The notes beneath the pieces are model-generated. The model made no database searches. It was not told the origin of the DNA and worked only from the letters and a program-made list of their open reading frames with translations. A DNA stretch of 64,000 nucleotides, from NCBI GenBank assembly GCA_963777915.1, contig CAVZSH010000005.1:1178001-1242000 (forward strand). The letters are read 5' to 3'. The DNA is from CAVUPF01 sp963777915 (lineage in GTDB: Bacteria > Actinomycetota > Thermoleophilia > Solirubrobacterales > 70-9). Below are positions 1 to 7,222 of the stretch, one piece after another (the first letter of the stretch is position 1; every line of letters starts with the position of its first letter). The position numbers were made by a program, and so were the translations under genes.

Positions 1-51
1 CTGCGGTCAGGCTGCAGGTCTCTCCCCCCAGTCACTATCGTGCTGCGCACG

Positions 52-669
52 ATGCGCCTCTTTCACCGAGAGCACGCGGGGCGGCCGATCCGCGTCGCCT
101 GGATACTCGAGGAGCTCGGCGAGCCCTATGAGATCGTGATGATCACGCGAGAGGAGGGCGAGGGCGAGGAGTACCGCGCACGCCATCCCCTGGGTCGCGT
201 GCCCGTGCTCGAAGACGAGGATGGGTTCATCTTCGAATCGGCGGCGATCTGCCTGCATCTCGCCGATCTGCATCCCAACGCAGACCTGGCGCCGCCACCC
301 GGGACCCACGAGCGGGCGCTGCTTTACCAGTGGACGATCTTCGCGCCAGCCGAGCTTGAGCCACCGCTGGTCGAAGCCGCCGTGCAAGCCCAGCGCGACC
401 CCGATCGGGCCGCCGCCGCGCGACGGCGCTTTGATGAGGCTGCGGGTGCAGTGTCCAACGCCCTTGATGGCGGCGACTACCTCGTCGGCGAGCGCTTCAC
501 GGTGGCTGACGTGCTGGTCGGGGGCACGCTGGCCTTTACGGAGCGCATCGGCTTCGCAGATGAGCTGCCTGCGAACCTGAGGGAATACCTGGCGCGGCTC
601 GCCCAGCGGCCCGCCCGCCGGCGGGCCCTTGAGCGCACGACATCGGACTCAGGCGCGGAATCGGCCTAA
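52..669 (+). CDS. Glutathione S-transferase family protein
   Basis: About 205 residues with the two-domain plan of soluble GSTs. The N-terminal thioredoxin-like half begins MRLFHREHAGRP and contains the cis-proline and glutathione-contact stretch RVPVLED followed by FESAAICLHL. The C-terminal helical half has the N-capping motif GERFTVADVLVG. GSTs conjugate or reduce electrophiles with glutathione, or with other thiols in actinobacteria that lack it; the substrate cannot be read from sequence. ATG at 52 is preferred over an in-frame GTG four codons upstream because the family starts directly with the first strand. It stands alone on the plus strand, and the DNA to its left is outside the window. 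Confidence 0.85.
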   Translation: MRLFHREHAGRPIRVAWILEELGEPYEIVMITREEGEGEEYRARHPLGRVPVLEDEDGFIFESAAICLHLADLHPNADLAPPPGTHERALLYQWTIFAPAELEPPLVEAAVQAQRDPDRAAAARRRFDEAAGAVSNALDGGDYLVGERFTVADVLVGGTLAFTERIGFADELPANLREYLARLAQRPARRRALERTTSDSGAESA

Positions 670-718
670 CGCTCTCTCGGCGGAGAGGTATTTGCCAGAT
701 GGTGCCAGAAGACTGCGG

Positions 719-907
719 TCAGTGGGGACGGAGGGAAGCGAGCAGGAGGAATGCGGTGAAGTAGCCGGCGATGAGGAGCAACGGCGTCAGCGAGGCGCCC
801 TGAGAGACGATGGAGGCAAGGGCTGCCAGGGCGAGTAAGGCAACGATGAGGAGGAAGGTGGTTGGATCGCGCAAGCGGTGCCGCAGGTGGGGCTGGTCGA
901 CGTGCAT
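719..907 (-). CDS. Small two-helix membrane protein, hypothetical
   Basis: A 62-residue reading frame starting MHVDQPHLRHRLRD, followed by two hydrophobic stretches (TTFLLIVALLALAALASIV and LTPLLLIAGYFTAFLLLASL) that would cross the membrane twice with a short SQGAS turn. No family is recognised. The frame extends further upstream, but that part is antisense to the transglutaminase-like remnant and looks non-coding. It overlaps that remnant by about 30 bases. The clean hydrophobic pattern is the only argument that it is real; it could be a chance frame in GC-rich DNA. Confidence 0.35.
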   Translation of the reverse strand: MHVDQPHLRHRLRDPTTFLLIVALLALAALASIVSQGASLTPLLLIAGYFTAFLLLASLRPH

Positions 908-1183
908 CGCTACCTGACCGCGCTCATCGGCGGGGAGCGGATCGTGATCGACGCGACGTTTCCCGGCGCCCCCTGGGATGGGCGCTCCTCCATGCCGCTC
1001 GCCTGCGGGCCAGGGCGGGACTACCCGGCAGGCGCCGACCCCGACACCGAGAAGCGGGCGCTGGAGGCCGAGCATTGCGATCCGGCGGTGCGGGAGCCGT
1101 TCATCGTGGCGCTCGCCGCCTGTGAGGAGCAACCAGTAGACATTGATCGGGGAAGCGTGAGCTGCCCCGGCCGATCGAAGTAG
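878..1183 (+). pseudogene. Transglutaminase-like protein, C-terminal remnant
   Basis: The frame (VPQVGLVDVHRYLTALIGGE, then VIDATFPGAPWDGRSSMPLA, then CGPGRDYPAGADPD and HCDPAVREPFIVALA) resembles the C-terminal part of actinobacterial transglutaminase-like proteins, in which a DVH motif and a VDATFP strand lead into a conserved tail. The N-terminal half, including the catalytic cysteine region, is missing and there is no plausible start, so this is a 5'-truncated remnant. A second, shorter and more diverged copy of the same tail lies about 3 kb downstream on the same strand. The family assignment is from memory of the motif order; the truncation and duplication are visible directly. Confidence 0.6.
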
Positions 1184-1194
1184 CCTCCCGTCTC

Positions 1195-1788
1195 GTGAAG
1201 GAGTACTACGACACGCGGGCGACGGAGTACGACGAGTGGTACCTCGGGCTGGGCCGCTTCGACGGATTGGAGCGCCCCCACTGGGACGATGAGCTTCAAG
1301 AGCTTGAGCGCGTCATCGCCTCCCTCCCAGAAGCCCGAACGCTCGATGTCGCCTGCGGCACCGGCTTTCTGACGCGCCACCTTCGCGGCGAGGTGACCGG
1401 CCTTGACCAGAGCGAGCGGATGCTCGCGATTGCCCGTGAGCGGATGCCGGCGGCGAACTTCATCTGTGGCGACGCGCTTGATCTGCCCTTCGCGGACGGC
1501 TCTTTCGATCGCGTCTTCACCGGACACTTCTACGGTCACCTTGAGGAGCCCCAGCGTGAGCGGTTCCTGGCCGAGGCACACCGGGTCGCACCGCAGCTGA
1601 TCGTCGTTGACTCTGCGCAGCGGCCCGACCGCCAGCCTGTCGAGCGAGAACAGCAGCGGACGCTCAACAGCGGGCAGCAGTTCAGCGTCTTCAAGCGCTA
1701 TTTCAGCGCAGCGCAGCTCGTCGAGGAGCTGGACAGCGGCTCGGTTCTCTACGAGGGCCGTTGGTTCGTAGTGGTCGAATCGCCGTGA
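1195..1788 (+). CDS. Class I SAM-dependent methyltransferase
   Basis: A 197-residue protein with the SAM-binding motif I LDVACGTGFLTRHL near residues 45-58, an acidic residue ending the next strand (GLDQSERML), and motif post-I/II GDALDLPFADGSFDRVF. The opening KEYYDTRATEYDEWYLG is characteristic of small actinobacterial methyltransferases that act on unidentified small molecules. It starts at GTG 1195, since no other start precedes it in the open frame. No clear ribosome-binding site is seen. Its neighbour on the opposite strand is a second, only distantly similar methyltransferase, and the two genes converge. The acceptor substrate is unknown. Confidence 0.85.
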   Translation: MKEYYDTRATEYDEWYLGLGRFDGLERPHWDDELQELERVIASLPEARTLDVACGTGFLTRHLRGEVTGLDQSERMLAIARERMPAANFICGDALDLPFADGSFDRVFTGHFYGHLEEPQRERFLAEAHRVAPQLIVVDSAQRPDRQPVEREQQRTLNSGQQFSVFKRYFSAAQLVEELDSGSVLYEGRWFVVVESP

Positions 1789-1804
1789 GCCGTTCCGGCG
1801 ACGG

Positions 1805-2464
1805 TCAGCTGACTGGCTCCGTTCCGGTGGTAACGGCGTCGAAGAAGAGGTAGAGGCCGGAGCGCGCCTTGCTGGACAACGCGAACCCGGCGCTCCGCAG
1901 CCATTCGATGACCTCCTCCTCTGTGCCAACGCTGCCGAAGGCGCCTACGTTCGGCCTGACCATCAGGCGCTGGCGGATGCTGTCCCCGCGAACGAAGCTG
2001 GTACCGACCAGGCGCCCGCCCGGCCGAAGGACGCGGGCTGCCTCCGCGAGGGCCGCCTCGGGGTCGGGGAAGCAGTGCAGGCCCCAGTAGGAGAAGAAGA
2101 GGTCGGCCGCGTCGTCCTCGACGGGCAGCGAGGTGGCATCGGCTTCTACGAACTCGATCTCGCGGAGGCCGCGCGAGGCGGCGCGGGATCTGGCCCGGCG
2201 CAACATCGAGGGCGAGAGGTCGGCTGCGACGTAGCGGATCTGGCTATCCGCTCGGAGGGCACGCATGGCAGGCCCCGCGCCGCACGGACAGTCGACGATC
2301 ATTCCGCCGTCAGGGACCTGACCAACCGCGGCCATGCTCTCGTAATAGGGCCTTGTGTCCCCGCCCCATATGGAACGGCCGATCAGGCGGCTGAGGCGAG
2401 GGCGCTCCATGTAGGCGCTGTAGGCCGCCCCCAGGGGAGAGGCGTAGAGGTCGTCGCGGGACAT
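1805..2464 (-). CDS. Class I SAM-dependent methyltransferase
   Basis: A 219-residue methyltransferase of the Methyltransf_11 type. Visible motifs are the SAM loop VDCPCGAGPAMRAL (a cysteine replaces the usual glycine-rich second position), EADATSLPVEDDAADLFFS, and the strand-helix FPDPEAALAEAARVLRPGG that closes the fold. Start ATG 2464 (MSRDDLYASPLG) is chosen because the reading frame upstream is low-complexity and lies between this gene and the NUDIX gene. It is the last of three same-strand genes (HAD hydrolase, NUDIX, methyltransferase) that could be cotranscribed. The substrate is unknown. Confidence 0.85.
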   Translation of the reverse strand: MSRDDLYASPLGAAYSAYMERPRLSRLIGRSIWGGDTRPYYESMAAVGQVPDGGMIVDCPCGAGPAMRALRADSQIRYVAADLSPSMLRRARSRAASRGLREIEFVEADATSLPVEDDAADLFFSYWGLHCFPDPEAALAEAARVLRPGGRLVGTSFVRGDSIRQRLMVRPNVGAFGSVGTEEEVIEWLRSAGFALSSKARSGLYLFFDAVTTGTEPVS

Positions 2465-2570
2465 CGACCGCCAGCTTATGGGCGTGCCAAGAGGCAGGCC
2501 ATACGGACAGCGCCTACAACGGGCCTCCTGGATCTGGCCATCGTTCGCTTGACCTGCCGTCTGAGTCTGG

Positions 2571-3065
2571 TCAGCGCACCTGGAAGGAGCCCGAGCGGAG
2601 ATAGGCCGCCAGCAGTTCGAGCGCCTGTGTGGCTGGAGGATGAAGCGGCTCGGGAGGCGCAGCGGGATCGACAAACCTCACCTCGGTCGACTCTTCCCGA
2701 TCGGGGTTGGGGTCTCCCTGCCAGGTCCTCGCCAGAAAGAGCAGGGCGAAGCAGTGAGTGACATCGCCGTTGGGGTAGTGGATCGTGTGCGCCTCGGCCT
2801 CCGAGAGGCAGCCAAACGGGACCAGGTCGCGCTCGGAGACTTTGACCCCGGTCTCCTCAGCCAGCTCGTCGATCGCCGTGCGGGCAAAGCTCCCACCCGG
2901 CTCCGCGGCGCCGGCGGGCAGGCACCAGGTTCCGTCGTCGGTGCGCCTGGTCAGCAGGACGCGCCCGTCCTGGCGCTGCAGGGCGACCATCGCCCCGGGC
3001 ATGAGGACAAGGTTGTTGCCCACCGCCTGTCGCAGCCGCCAGAGGTAGGAGTCTCGATAGGGCAT
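2571..3065 (-). CDS. NUDIX hydrolase
   Basis: A 164-residue NUDIX-fold protein. The box reads GAAEPGGSFARTAIDELAEE followed by TG: the metal-binding E-L-x-E-E core is intact, but the upstream conserved glutamate is glycine and the R of the RE pair is aspartate, so the box is imperfect. Strands before it (GAMVALQRQDGRVLLTRR) and the PAGAAEPGG loop fit NUDIX proteins that cleave nucleoside-diphosphate derivatives; the substrate is not predictable. It begins 11 bases after the HAD gene ends on the same strand, suggesting cotranscription. Confidence 0.85.
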   Translation of the reverse strand: MPYRDSYLWRLRQAVGNNLVLMPGAMVALQRQDGRVLLTRRTDDGTWCLPAGAAEPGGSFARTAIDELAEETGVKVSERDLVPFGCLSEAEAHTIHYPNGDVTHCFALLFLARTWQGDPNPDREESTEVRFVDPAAPPEPLHPPATQALELLAAYLRSGSFQVR

Positions 3066-3076
3066 GGCGCTGATAC

Positions 3077-3931
3077 CTACTGGAATCCGGCGTGGACGGC
3101 GAGCAGGTGGCGCACGACCCCGTCTTCGTCGTTTGAGCCAACGAGCTCCGTGGCACTCTTCAGCACGGTCGGGTGGGCATTTGCCGGGGCGATGCTGTGC
3201 GTCGCCGCGGCGAACAGGCCGAGGTCGTTGAGGTGATCGCCACAGGCGATGACCTCTACATCAGGCATGGCGCAAGCCTCGAGAAGAGCCGGAACCGCCG
3301 CCCCCTTCTCGGCGGCTCGGTGCTGGATCGTCACTTCGCTCCAGCCGGGCCGGTAGACGTTGGCGGCGCCATGCACCGTCGCCTCCGAGCCGATCGAGCC
3401 ACGGAGCCGATCGGTCAACGCGGCGGCTTGATGGTCCGGCGTGAAGGTGGTGATCTGCGCCACCGCCTCCGCTTTGGCGATCGCCCTGAGGTCCTCGCAG
3501 GGCGCCAGCCGGGGATCGCGGTGCCTGCGCTTCTCCTCCACGTACCAGATGATCGAGTCGTTCGTGCGGGCGCCGAAGTGGACCCGGTCGCGGCGGCCGT
3601 CCCAGGTCGAGAGGACCGGGTCGACCCCGGTCGAGATGATCACCTCCAGCGCGGCGCAGGCGTCGCGCTCAGAGAGAACGCTGCTGGCGAGGTGGCGGCC
3701 ACTTCGCAGCTCGGAGATGAACGCGCCGTTCAGCTCGATCACCGGGAGCTCCAGTCGAACTCCGGTCAGCAGGGCACGCATTCCCGCCGTGCCACGGGCG
3801 CTGGCGACGGTCAGGTAGACCCCGGCGTCGATCAGCTGATTGAGACCGTCCCGCGCGAAGTCGCTGAGGGTCGCATCCGAGCGCAGCAGCGTTCCGTCCA
3901 GGTCACAGATGTAGAGCGGGGGCTCGGCCAC
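3077..3931 (-). CDS. HAD-superfamily phosphatase, Cof/IIB type
   Basis: A 284-residue HAD hydrolase. Motif I is ICDLDGTLLRSDATLSD near the N-terminus, with the nucleophile and acid/base aspartates. Motif II is VASARGTAGM, and motif IV is GDHLNDLGLFAAA with both magnesium ligands. The long insert between motifs II and III is the C2 cap of the IIB (Cof) group, which dephosphorylates sugar phosphates and similar metabolites in the cytoplasm. It is probably the first gene of a three-gene string with the NUDIX hydrolase and a methyltransferase; nothing in the sequence ties the three to one pathway. Confidence 0.88.
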   Translation of the reverse strand: MAEPPLYICDLDGTLLRSDATLSDFARDGLNQLIDAGVYLTVASARGTAGMRALLTGVRLELPVIELNGAFISELRSGRHLASSVLSERDACAALEVIISTGVDPVLSTWDGRRDRVHFGARTNDSIIWYVEEKRRHRDPRLAPCEDLRAIAKAEAVAQITTFTPDHQAAALTDRLRGSIGSEATVHGAANVYRPGWSEVTIQHRAAEKGAAVPALLEACAMPDVEVIACGDHLNDLGLFAAATHSIAPANAHPTVLKSATELVGSNDEDGVVRHLLAVHAGFQ

Positions 3932-3950
3932 GCGGGCATCATCCCTGGGC

Positions 3951-4121
3951 GAGCCGTGGGATGGGCGCTCCTCCAGGCCGCGCGGGTGCGGGCCGAGACG
4001 CGACTACCCCGCCGGGGCGGACCCAGACACCGAGAAGCGGGCGCTGGAGGCGGAGCATTGCGATCCGGCAGTGCGGGAGGCGTTTATTGGGGCGCTGAGC
4101 GGTGGTGCGCTCGGCTGGTGA
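3951..4121 (+). pseudogene. Second transglutaminase-like C-terminal remnant
   Basis: A 56-codon open stretch, EPWDGRSSRPRGCGPRRDY followed by PAGADPDTEKRALEAEHCDP and AVREAFIGAL, ending at TGA 4119-4121. It repeats the tail of the remnant at 878-1183 almost residue for residue, with differences such as CGPRRDY for CGPGRDY. No start codon or upstream domain is present; it begins about 20 bases outside the HAD gene start. It is a truncated duplicate of the same gene tail. The following 240 bases up to the next gene show nothing recognisable. Confidence 0.6.
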
Positions 4122-4364
4122 GGGCGACGAGAAGTTGGCGGTGTTCTGAGGCGATGAGTGCGGGCAGGGATGACTTGCGGCGACTCGGTTCTCGGGCGCG
4201 GCGTGCCGGCCTGATAGCGACAGGTGACGCTGGAAACCTCTCTCCGCTGCTCGCTTCGGTGCTTCCCCCCTCGCTCGGCCTGAAGTGCCTTGGGGCCGGA
4301 GCGGACAGCCAGGGTAGCGGCAGATGCGGGGTTGCGCAAGGAAGCGCTGGGGGTGTGTGTCCGC

Positions 4365-4739
4365 TCAGGGCTCGTTCTCGAAGCCGACCGCCCGCAGCAC
4401 GCCCTTGGCGGCTCGTAGGCGGCTGATCGTCTTGAAGAGGTCGGTCGGCGAGTCGCCGTAGCTGATGCCGCCCGTGAGGTAGACGGTTGCCCCACGCACG
4501 TCGATCCAGTCGACCTCGCGGCTTTCATCCAGCGACCACCGGAGCTCATCGAGGTCCTCGCCGAGGGCGGCGCGGATCCGCTCCAGGCCCTCTGGTGTCT
4601 TGGGATCGTCGTCGGCGAACTCGTCGAGCACGTCGATGTCGTTCGCCCCGAGGCGCTCGATTGTCCTATGGCCCGCCTTGAAATCGGGCTCCCCTTGGTT
4701 GTCGATAACAAGAGCGGCGATTATGAGATCAGCGCCCAT
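4365..4739 (-). CDS. Hypothetical acidic protein
   Basis: A 124-residue acidic, soluble protein beginning MGADLIIAALVIDNQGEPDF and ending GVLRAVGFENEP. No family is recognised. The composition (many D, E and L, regular helices such as GLERIRAALGEDLDELRWSL) is that of a folded cytoplasmic protein. The upstream segment ttcgcggtc/gctcctttc region carries an AAAGGAG-like ribosome-binding site just before the ATG on the minus strand. It is the last of a run of small minus-strand genes behind the M48 peptidase, so it may belong to the same unit. Function unknown. Confidence 0.65.
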   Translation of the reverse strand: MGADLIIAALVIDNQGEPDFKAGHRTIERLGANDIDVLDEFADDDPKTPEGLERIRAALGEDLDELRWSLDESREVDWIDVRGATVYLTGGISYGDSPTDLFKTISRLRAAKGVLRAVGFENEP

Positions 4740-4830
4740 CGTGGGCTCCTTTCGCGGTCAGCTGCTGCTGGGAGTGGGTTGACAATCGGAAGACATCGGC
4801 TTTCAGAGCCAGTCCCGCGTCCAGAGCGAT

Positions 4831-5124
4831 CTAGTCGAGGCGAGCGTCGACTGCCTCGCGGTAATCGCCGGGGGCCTCGGGGCGCGGGCGCTGGTGGTCG
4901 GCGAGCCGAGCGATGGCCAGGAGTGGCGTCTGCGCTTCGTCGATCAGGGCCACGAGTGAGGCGTAGAGCGCGTTGGCGTCCTGGACCACATTCCTCACCA
5001 CTTCGATCGTCGCCTCGAACGGGTCGCTCGGGCGCTCCTCACCGAAGCGGACCTCGCCGCCGAGCAGGCAGACGGAGCCGCCCGGCCCGACCGCGATCAG
5101 CGGCGTGGGCTCATATTCGGACAA
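4831..5124 (-). CDS. Hypothetical small protein
   Basis: A 97-residue protein (MSEYEPTPLIAVGPGGSVCL to REAVDARLD) with a strand-rich start and a long helix EATIEVVRNVVQDANALYAS. No family is recognised. Its start overlaps the end of the 64-residue gene upstream by 14 bases, which suggests translational coupling inside a short operon that runs from the M48 peptidase. Helical acidic character and size resemble small accessory proteins of mobile or defence loci, but nothing identifies a role. Confidence 0.6.
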   Translation of the reverse strand: MSEYEPTPLIAVGPGGSVCLLGGEVRFGEERPSDPFEATIEVVRNVVQDANALYASLVALIDEAQTPLLAIARLADHQRPRPEAPGDYREAVDARLD

Positions 5125-5305
5125 CGGGAAGACGTTCGATCCTCGCTCCCCGTGTCTCTCGCTCGACGATCTCGTCTAGCAACAGGTTGTCGACCAGCTG
5201 GTCGAGGTCATCAACACCCGAAGGCCACGGATCGAGTGGCTTGATGTCGTCCTCGGCGGGGTCTGCGAGCGCCGCTCGCAACCTCTCCTCGTTTAGCTTG
5301 AACAT
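5111..5305 (-). CDS. Hypothetical 64-residue acidic protein
   Basis: A short frame, MFKLNEERLRAALADPAEDD through VDDLDQLVDNLLLDEIVERE to LPVVRI. The frame is open much further upstream, but the internal ATG at 5305 has a strong ribosome-binding site (GAGGGGAG about five bases ahead), which decides the start. The product is acidic and mostly helical. It overlaps the next gene downstream by 14 bases, so the two are probably coupled. No family is recognised. Confidence 0.55.
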   Translation of the reverse strand: MFKLNEERLRAALADPAEDDIKPLDPWPSGVDDLDQLVDNLLLDEIVERETRGARIERLPVVRI

Positions 5306-5457
5306 GGAACTCCCCTCTCCGAGCTGTTCGAGGTCCGCCTCCGGCGCGACACTCGCGCCGCCGACCTCCTCGTCAACAGCGCGTTGCGCTGCCGCAGGCG
5401 ACTCTTGAGCAGCTCCGCCTCCCGCTCGTGGTCGGCGGGGAAGGTGAGCCAGATCAT
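5293..5457 (-). CDS. Possible 54-residue basic protein
   Basis: The frame reads MIWLTFPADHEREAELLKSR followed by an arginine-rich tail. It fills the gap between the zinc-ribbon gene and the 64-residue acidic gene and overlaps the latter by 13 bases. The open frame extends upstream (DLTPDYQQ) without a start codon, and no ribosome-binding site precedes the ATG. The amphipathic helix is protein-like, but the tail looks like GC-rich noise, so this may be a partial or chance frame. Confidence 0.3.
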   Translation of the reverse strand: MIWLTFPADHEREAELLKSRLRQRNALLTRRSAARVSRRRRTSNSSERGVPCSS

Positions 5458-5474
5458 CTGTTGGTAGTCGGGCG

Positions 5475-5807
5475 TCAGGTCGCCTCCCGATCCACCGGTC
5501 CGCGCCCCGTCTGAGTGAGCACCTGATCGAGCCGTTCGCAGGTATCGGCGCCGCTCGGGAACTCCTCTGGATCGGCGTAGAGGAACTCCGCCAAGCGGTC
5601 GAGGGCCAGGGAGTCGCGCGAGGTCTCGGTGTCGAGCTCGCCCAGGCACAGCAGCGCCGCGTCGGGCCCGAAGCGCTCGCCACAGTTGCCGCACCGAAGC
5701 TCGGCCCCGCCGGGATCGCCGCACTGCGCCACGTCTTCACTGACGCACTCCGGGCAGCGAAGCGGCCCCGTCTTGACCAGAACGCGCTCGGTTCTCGTTG
5801 ATGGCAT
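5475..5807 (-). CDS. Zinc-ribbon protein, hypothetical
   Basis: A 110-residue protein with one zinc ribbon formed by CPECVSED and, about 20 residues on, CGNCGERFG; two CxxC knuckles spaced as in short zinc-binding ribbons. The second half is acidic and helical (LDRLAEFLYADPEEF). The start ATG shares its A with the TAA stop of the M48 peptidase gene (TAATG), a typical arrangement for translational coupling. It probably acts with that membrane peptidase or the following small proteins; no specific family is recognised. Confidence 0.6.
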   Translation of the reverse strand: MPSTRTERVLVKTGPLRCPECVSEDVAQCGDPGGAELRCGNCGERFGPDAALLCLGELDTETSRDSLALDRLAEFLYADPEEFPSGADTCERLDQVLTQTGRGPVDREAT

Positions 5808-6838
5808 TACTGACTCCTTCCGCGTCGATTCGCAGGCCGCCCGCCGCAGCGAGCGTTCATTGACCAGGGACGGGGCGGCGTTGTGGCTTGGTCATCGCTC
5901 CCAAGACGCGCGCCAACCTCATTCCGATACCCCAGGTCTGGGGACGCGAGCAAGCGGTCGATGCGCAGCGCCACGGGCGGGTGCTGGGAGGCCTTGAAGA
6001 AGAGGCCGGGCTGCGGTGCGTCGAAAGGCAGCTCCTGATCTCTGAGGTGACGGGCGAGGTCCTCGGCCTGGCCGAGCGAGGCGGCATAGGCGTCGGCGGC
6101 GTACTCGCGGGAGCGCCAGTGGGCGGCCCAGAGGGGCGCGAGGAGGCGTTGGGCGAAGCTGCCGCCGGCGAGGCGCAGCGTCCAACGCAGTAGGCCCCAG
6201 AACAGGCCACCGCGGGGGTCTTCGTAGACCTCCACCCGACCCTCTCCCCCGCCCTGCGCTCGCGCCGGCGCGAGCGGGTCATCCCAGAGGGCGAGGCGGT
6301 TGAGCGCCTCGGTGAGGCGGCCATCGGATGAGTTAAGGTGGCCGAGCTCGTGGGCGAGCACGGCGGCAAGGGACTCAGACTCGAGCAGGCCACGGCTGAG
6401 GACCACGGCAGCGCCCCTGACCGCGGCGCCCGGCAGCGGGTCGTCGAGGACGTAGAGACCGGCGGGCCCTGGAAGGCTCGGATCGACGCATCGCAGCAGC
6501 GCCAGTGCATCGGCGAGCACGGCGGCCTCTTCGGCGCTGGGGCGGCGCGCGCCGAGCCGCCGCCCCCACAACCGGCCTCGACACGGGAGAAGGAGACCGG
6601 CGATCGAGAGGGCGATCGGCGTGAGGGCGGCGAGCCAGGCAATCGCCTCGGTGCTCAGCCCGAGGGGGACGAACGCCCCCACGATCGCGGCGCCGAGGTA
6701 GGCGAGGAGCCAGCGGACCGGCACCCCGAGCACAGCCTCTGCCGAGAGGGTCAGCAGGTAGAGGGCAAGGCCGCGGAGCGCGGCGAGGGATACGGCGCCG
6801 CTGTACCGGGCCTGAGTGCTCTCCGTCTGGGCGTGCAT
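5807..6838 (-). CDS. M48-family membrane metallopeptidase
   Basis: A 343-residue protein with hydrophobic segments in the first 100 residues (AALRGLALYLLTLSAEAVLG, WLLAYLGAAIVGAFVPLGL, LAALTPIALSIAGLLL) followed by a cytoplasm-facing or outside peptidase domain. The zinc motif is AAVLAHELGHLNSSDG (HExxH), and the third ligand lies in SREYAADAYAASLG, both standard for M48/HtpX-like peptidases that degrade or clip membrane proteins. It heads a minus-strand run of small unknown genes, coupled to the zinc-ribbon gene by a TAATG overlap, which suggests a small functional unit. Confidence 0.85.
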   Translation of the reverse strand: MHAQTESTQARYSGAVSLAALRGLALYLLTLSAEAVLGVPVRWLLAYLGAAIVGAFVPLGLSTEAIAWLAALTPIALSIAGLLLPCRGRLWGRRLGARRPSAEEAAVLADALALLRCVDPSLPGPAGLYVLDDPLPGAAVRGAAVVLSRGLLESESLAAVLAHELGHLNSSDGRLTEALNRLALWDDPLAPARAQGGGEGRVEVYEDPRGGLFWGLLRWTLRLAGGSFAQRLLAPLWAAHWRSREYAADAYAASLGQAEDLARHLRDQELPFDAPQPGLFFKASQHPPVALRIDRLLASPDLGYRNEVGARLGSDDQATTPPRPWSMNARCGGRPANRRGRSQ

Positions 6839-6970
6839 GGGCGATCCACAGCACGCTTGGCGTGCTATCCGGTGGGAGTCCTGCGCGCCCAGGGCGGGGG
6901 GAGCGCTGCCGTCAGGGGCGAGATCTCAGGGCCTTGGCAGCGTCGACCGGCCTGTGTTCAGGGGCGGCGG

Positions 6971-6989
6971 ATGTAGCACTGATGTAGCA
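6971..6989. repeat. Tandem 11-bp direct repeat near tRNA
   Basis: Two copies of atgtagca (6971-6978 and 6982-6989), or gatgtagcact/gatgtagcagt counted as 11-bp units, lie about 118 bp from the tRNA 3' end. The unit length and spacing resemble the paired 11-bp repeats at both ends of the 12-kb element further on. The rest of 6839-7106 shows no gene. An integrase arm-site pair is an inference. Confidence 0.35.
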
Positions 6990-7106
6990 GTCAGCGGCTG
7001 GCGAGGGTCGGCAGCGCCTGGAAGCGAGCGGAACGGAGATTTGCGAGGACTACCGAGATTCCGCTTGGCAGAGGCAAAAAACGGCACGACGCGGAAGGAG
7101 ACGGAA

Positions 7107-7202
7107 TGCGCCCGGTGGGAATCGAACCCACGACCTTCGGTTGGAAAGACCGATGCTCTTTGGCCTCCTTGCAGAGGCCGTTGACCACTGAGCTACGGGC
7201 GC
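7107..7202 (-). tRNA. tRNA with expanded D-loop, anticodon TTC by geometry
   Basis: The minus strand folds with a 7-bp acceptor stem GCGCCCG/CGGGCGC, D-stem GCTC/GAGC, anticodon stem TCGGT/ACCGA, T-stem GTGGG/CCCAC with loop TTCGATT, and discriminator A; CCA is not encoded. The anticodon loop CTTTCCA places TTC at 34-36 (Glu), but position 37 is C and the body looks like a tRNA-Gly(TCC) whose loop has shifted by one base. The D-loop carries about 24 extra bases forming a perfect 6-bp hairpin GGCCTC-TGCAAG-GAGGCC, giving 96 nt in total. It may be a functional variant or a decaying tRNA; amino-acid identity is uncertain. Confidence 0.7.
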
Positions 7203-7222
7203 GGAAGCGGCTGAGTTTACCC

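Noticed and set aside
1021..1929. 302-codon minus-strand frame over the first methyltransferase
   Set aside because: Antisense to a gene with clear SAM-binding motifs.
7107..7202. Reading the odd tRNA as tRNA-Sec or a class II tRNA with the extra hairpin as variable arm
   Set aside because: The extra hairpin lies between the two halves of the D-stem, the acceptor stem is 7 bp, and the anticodon is not TCA.
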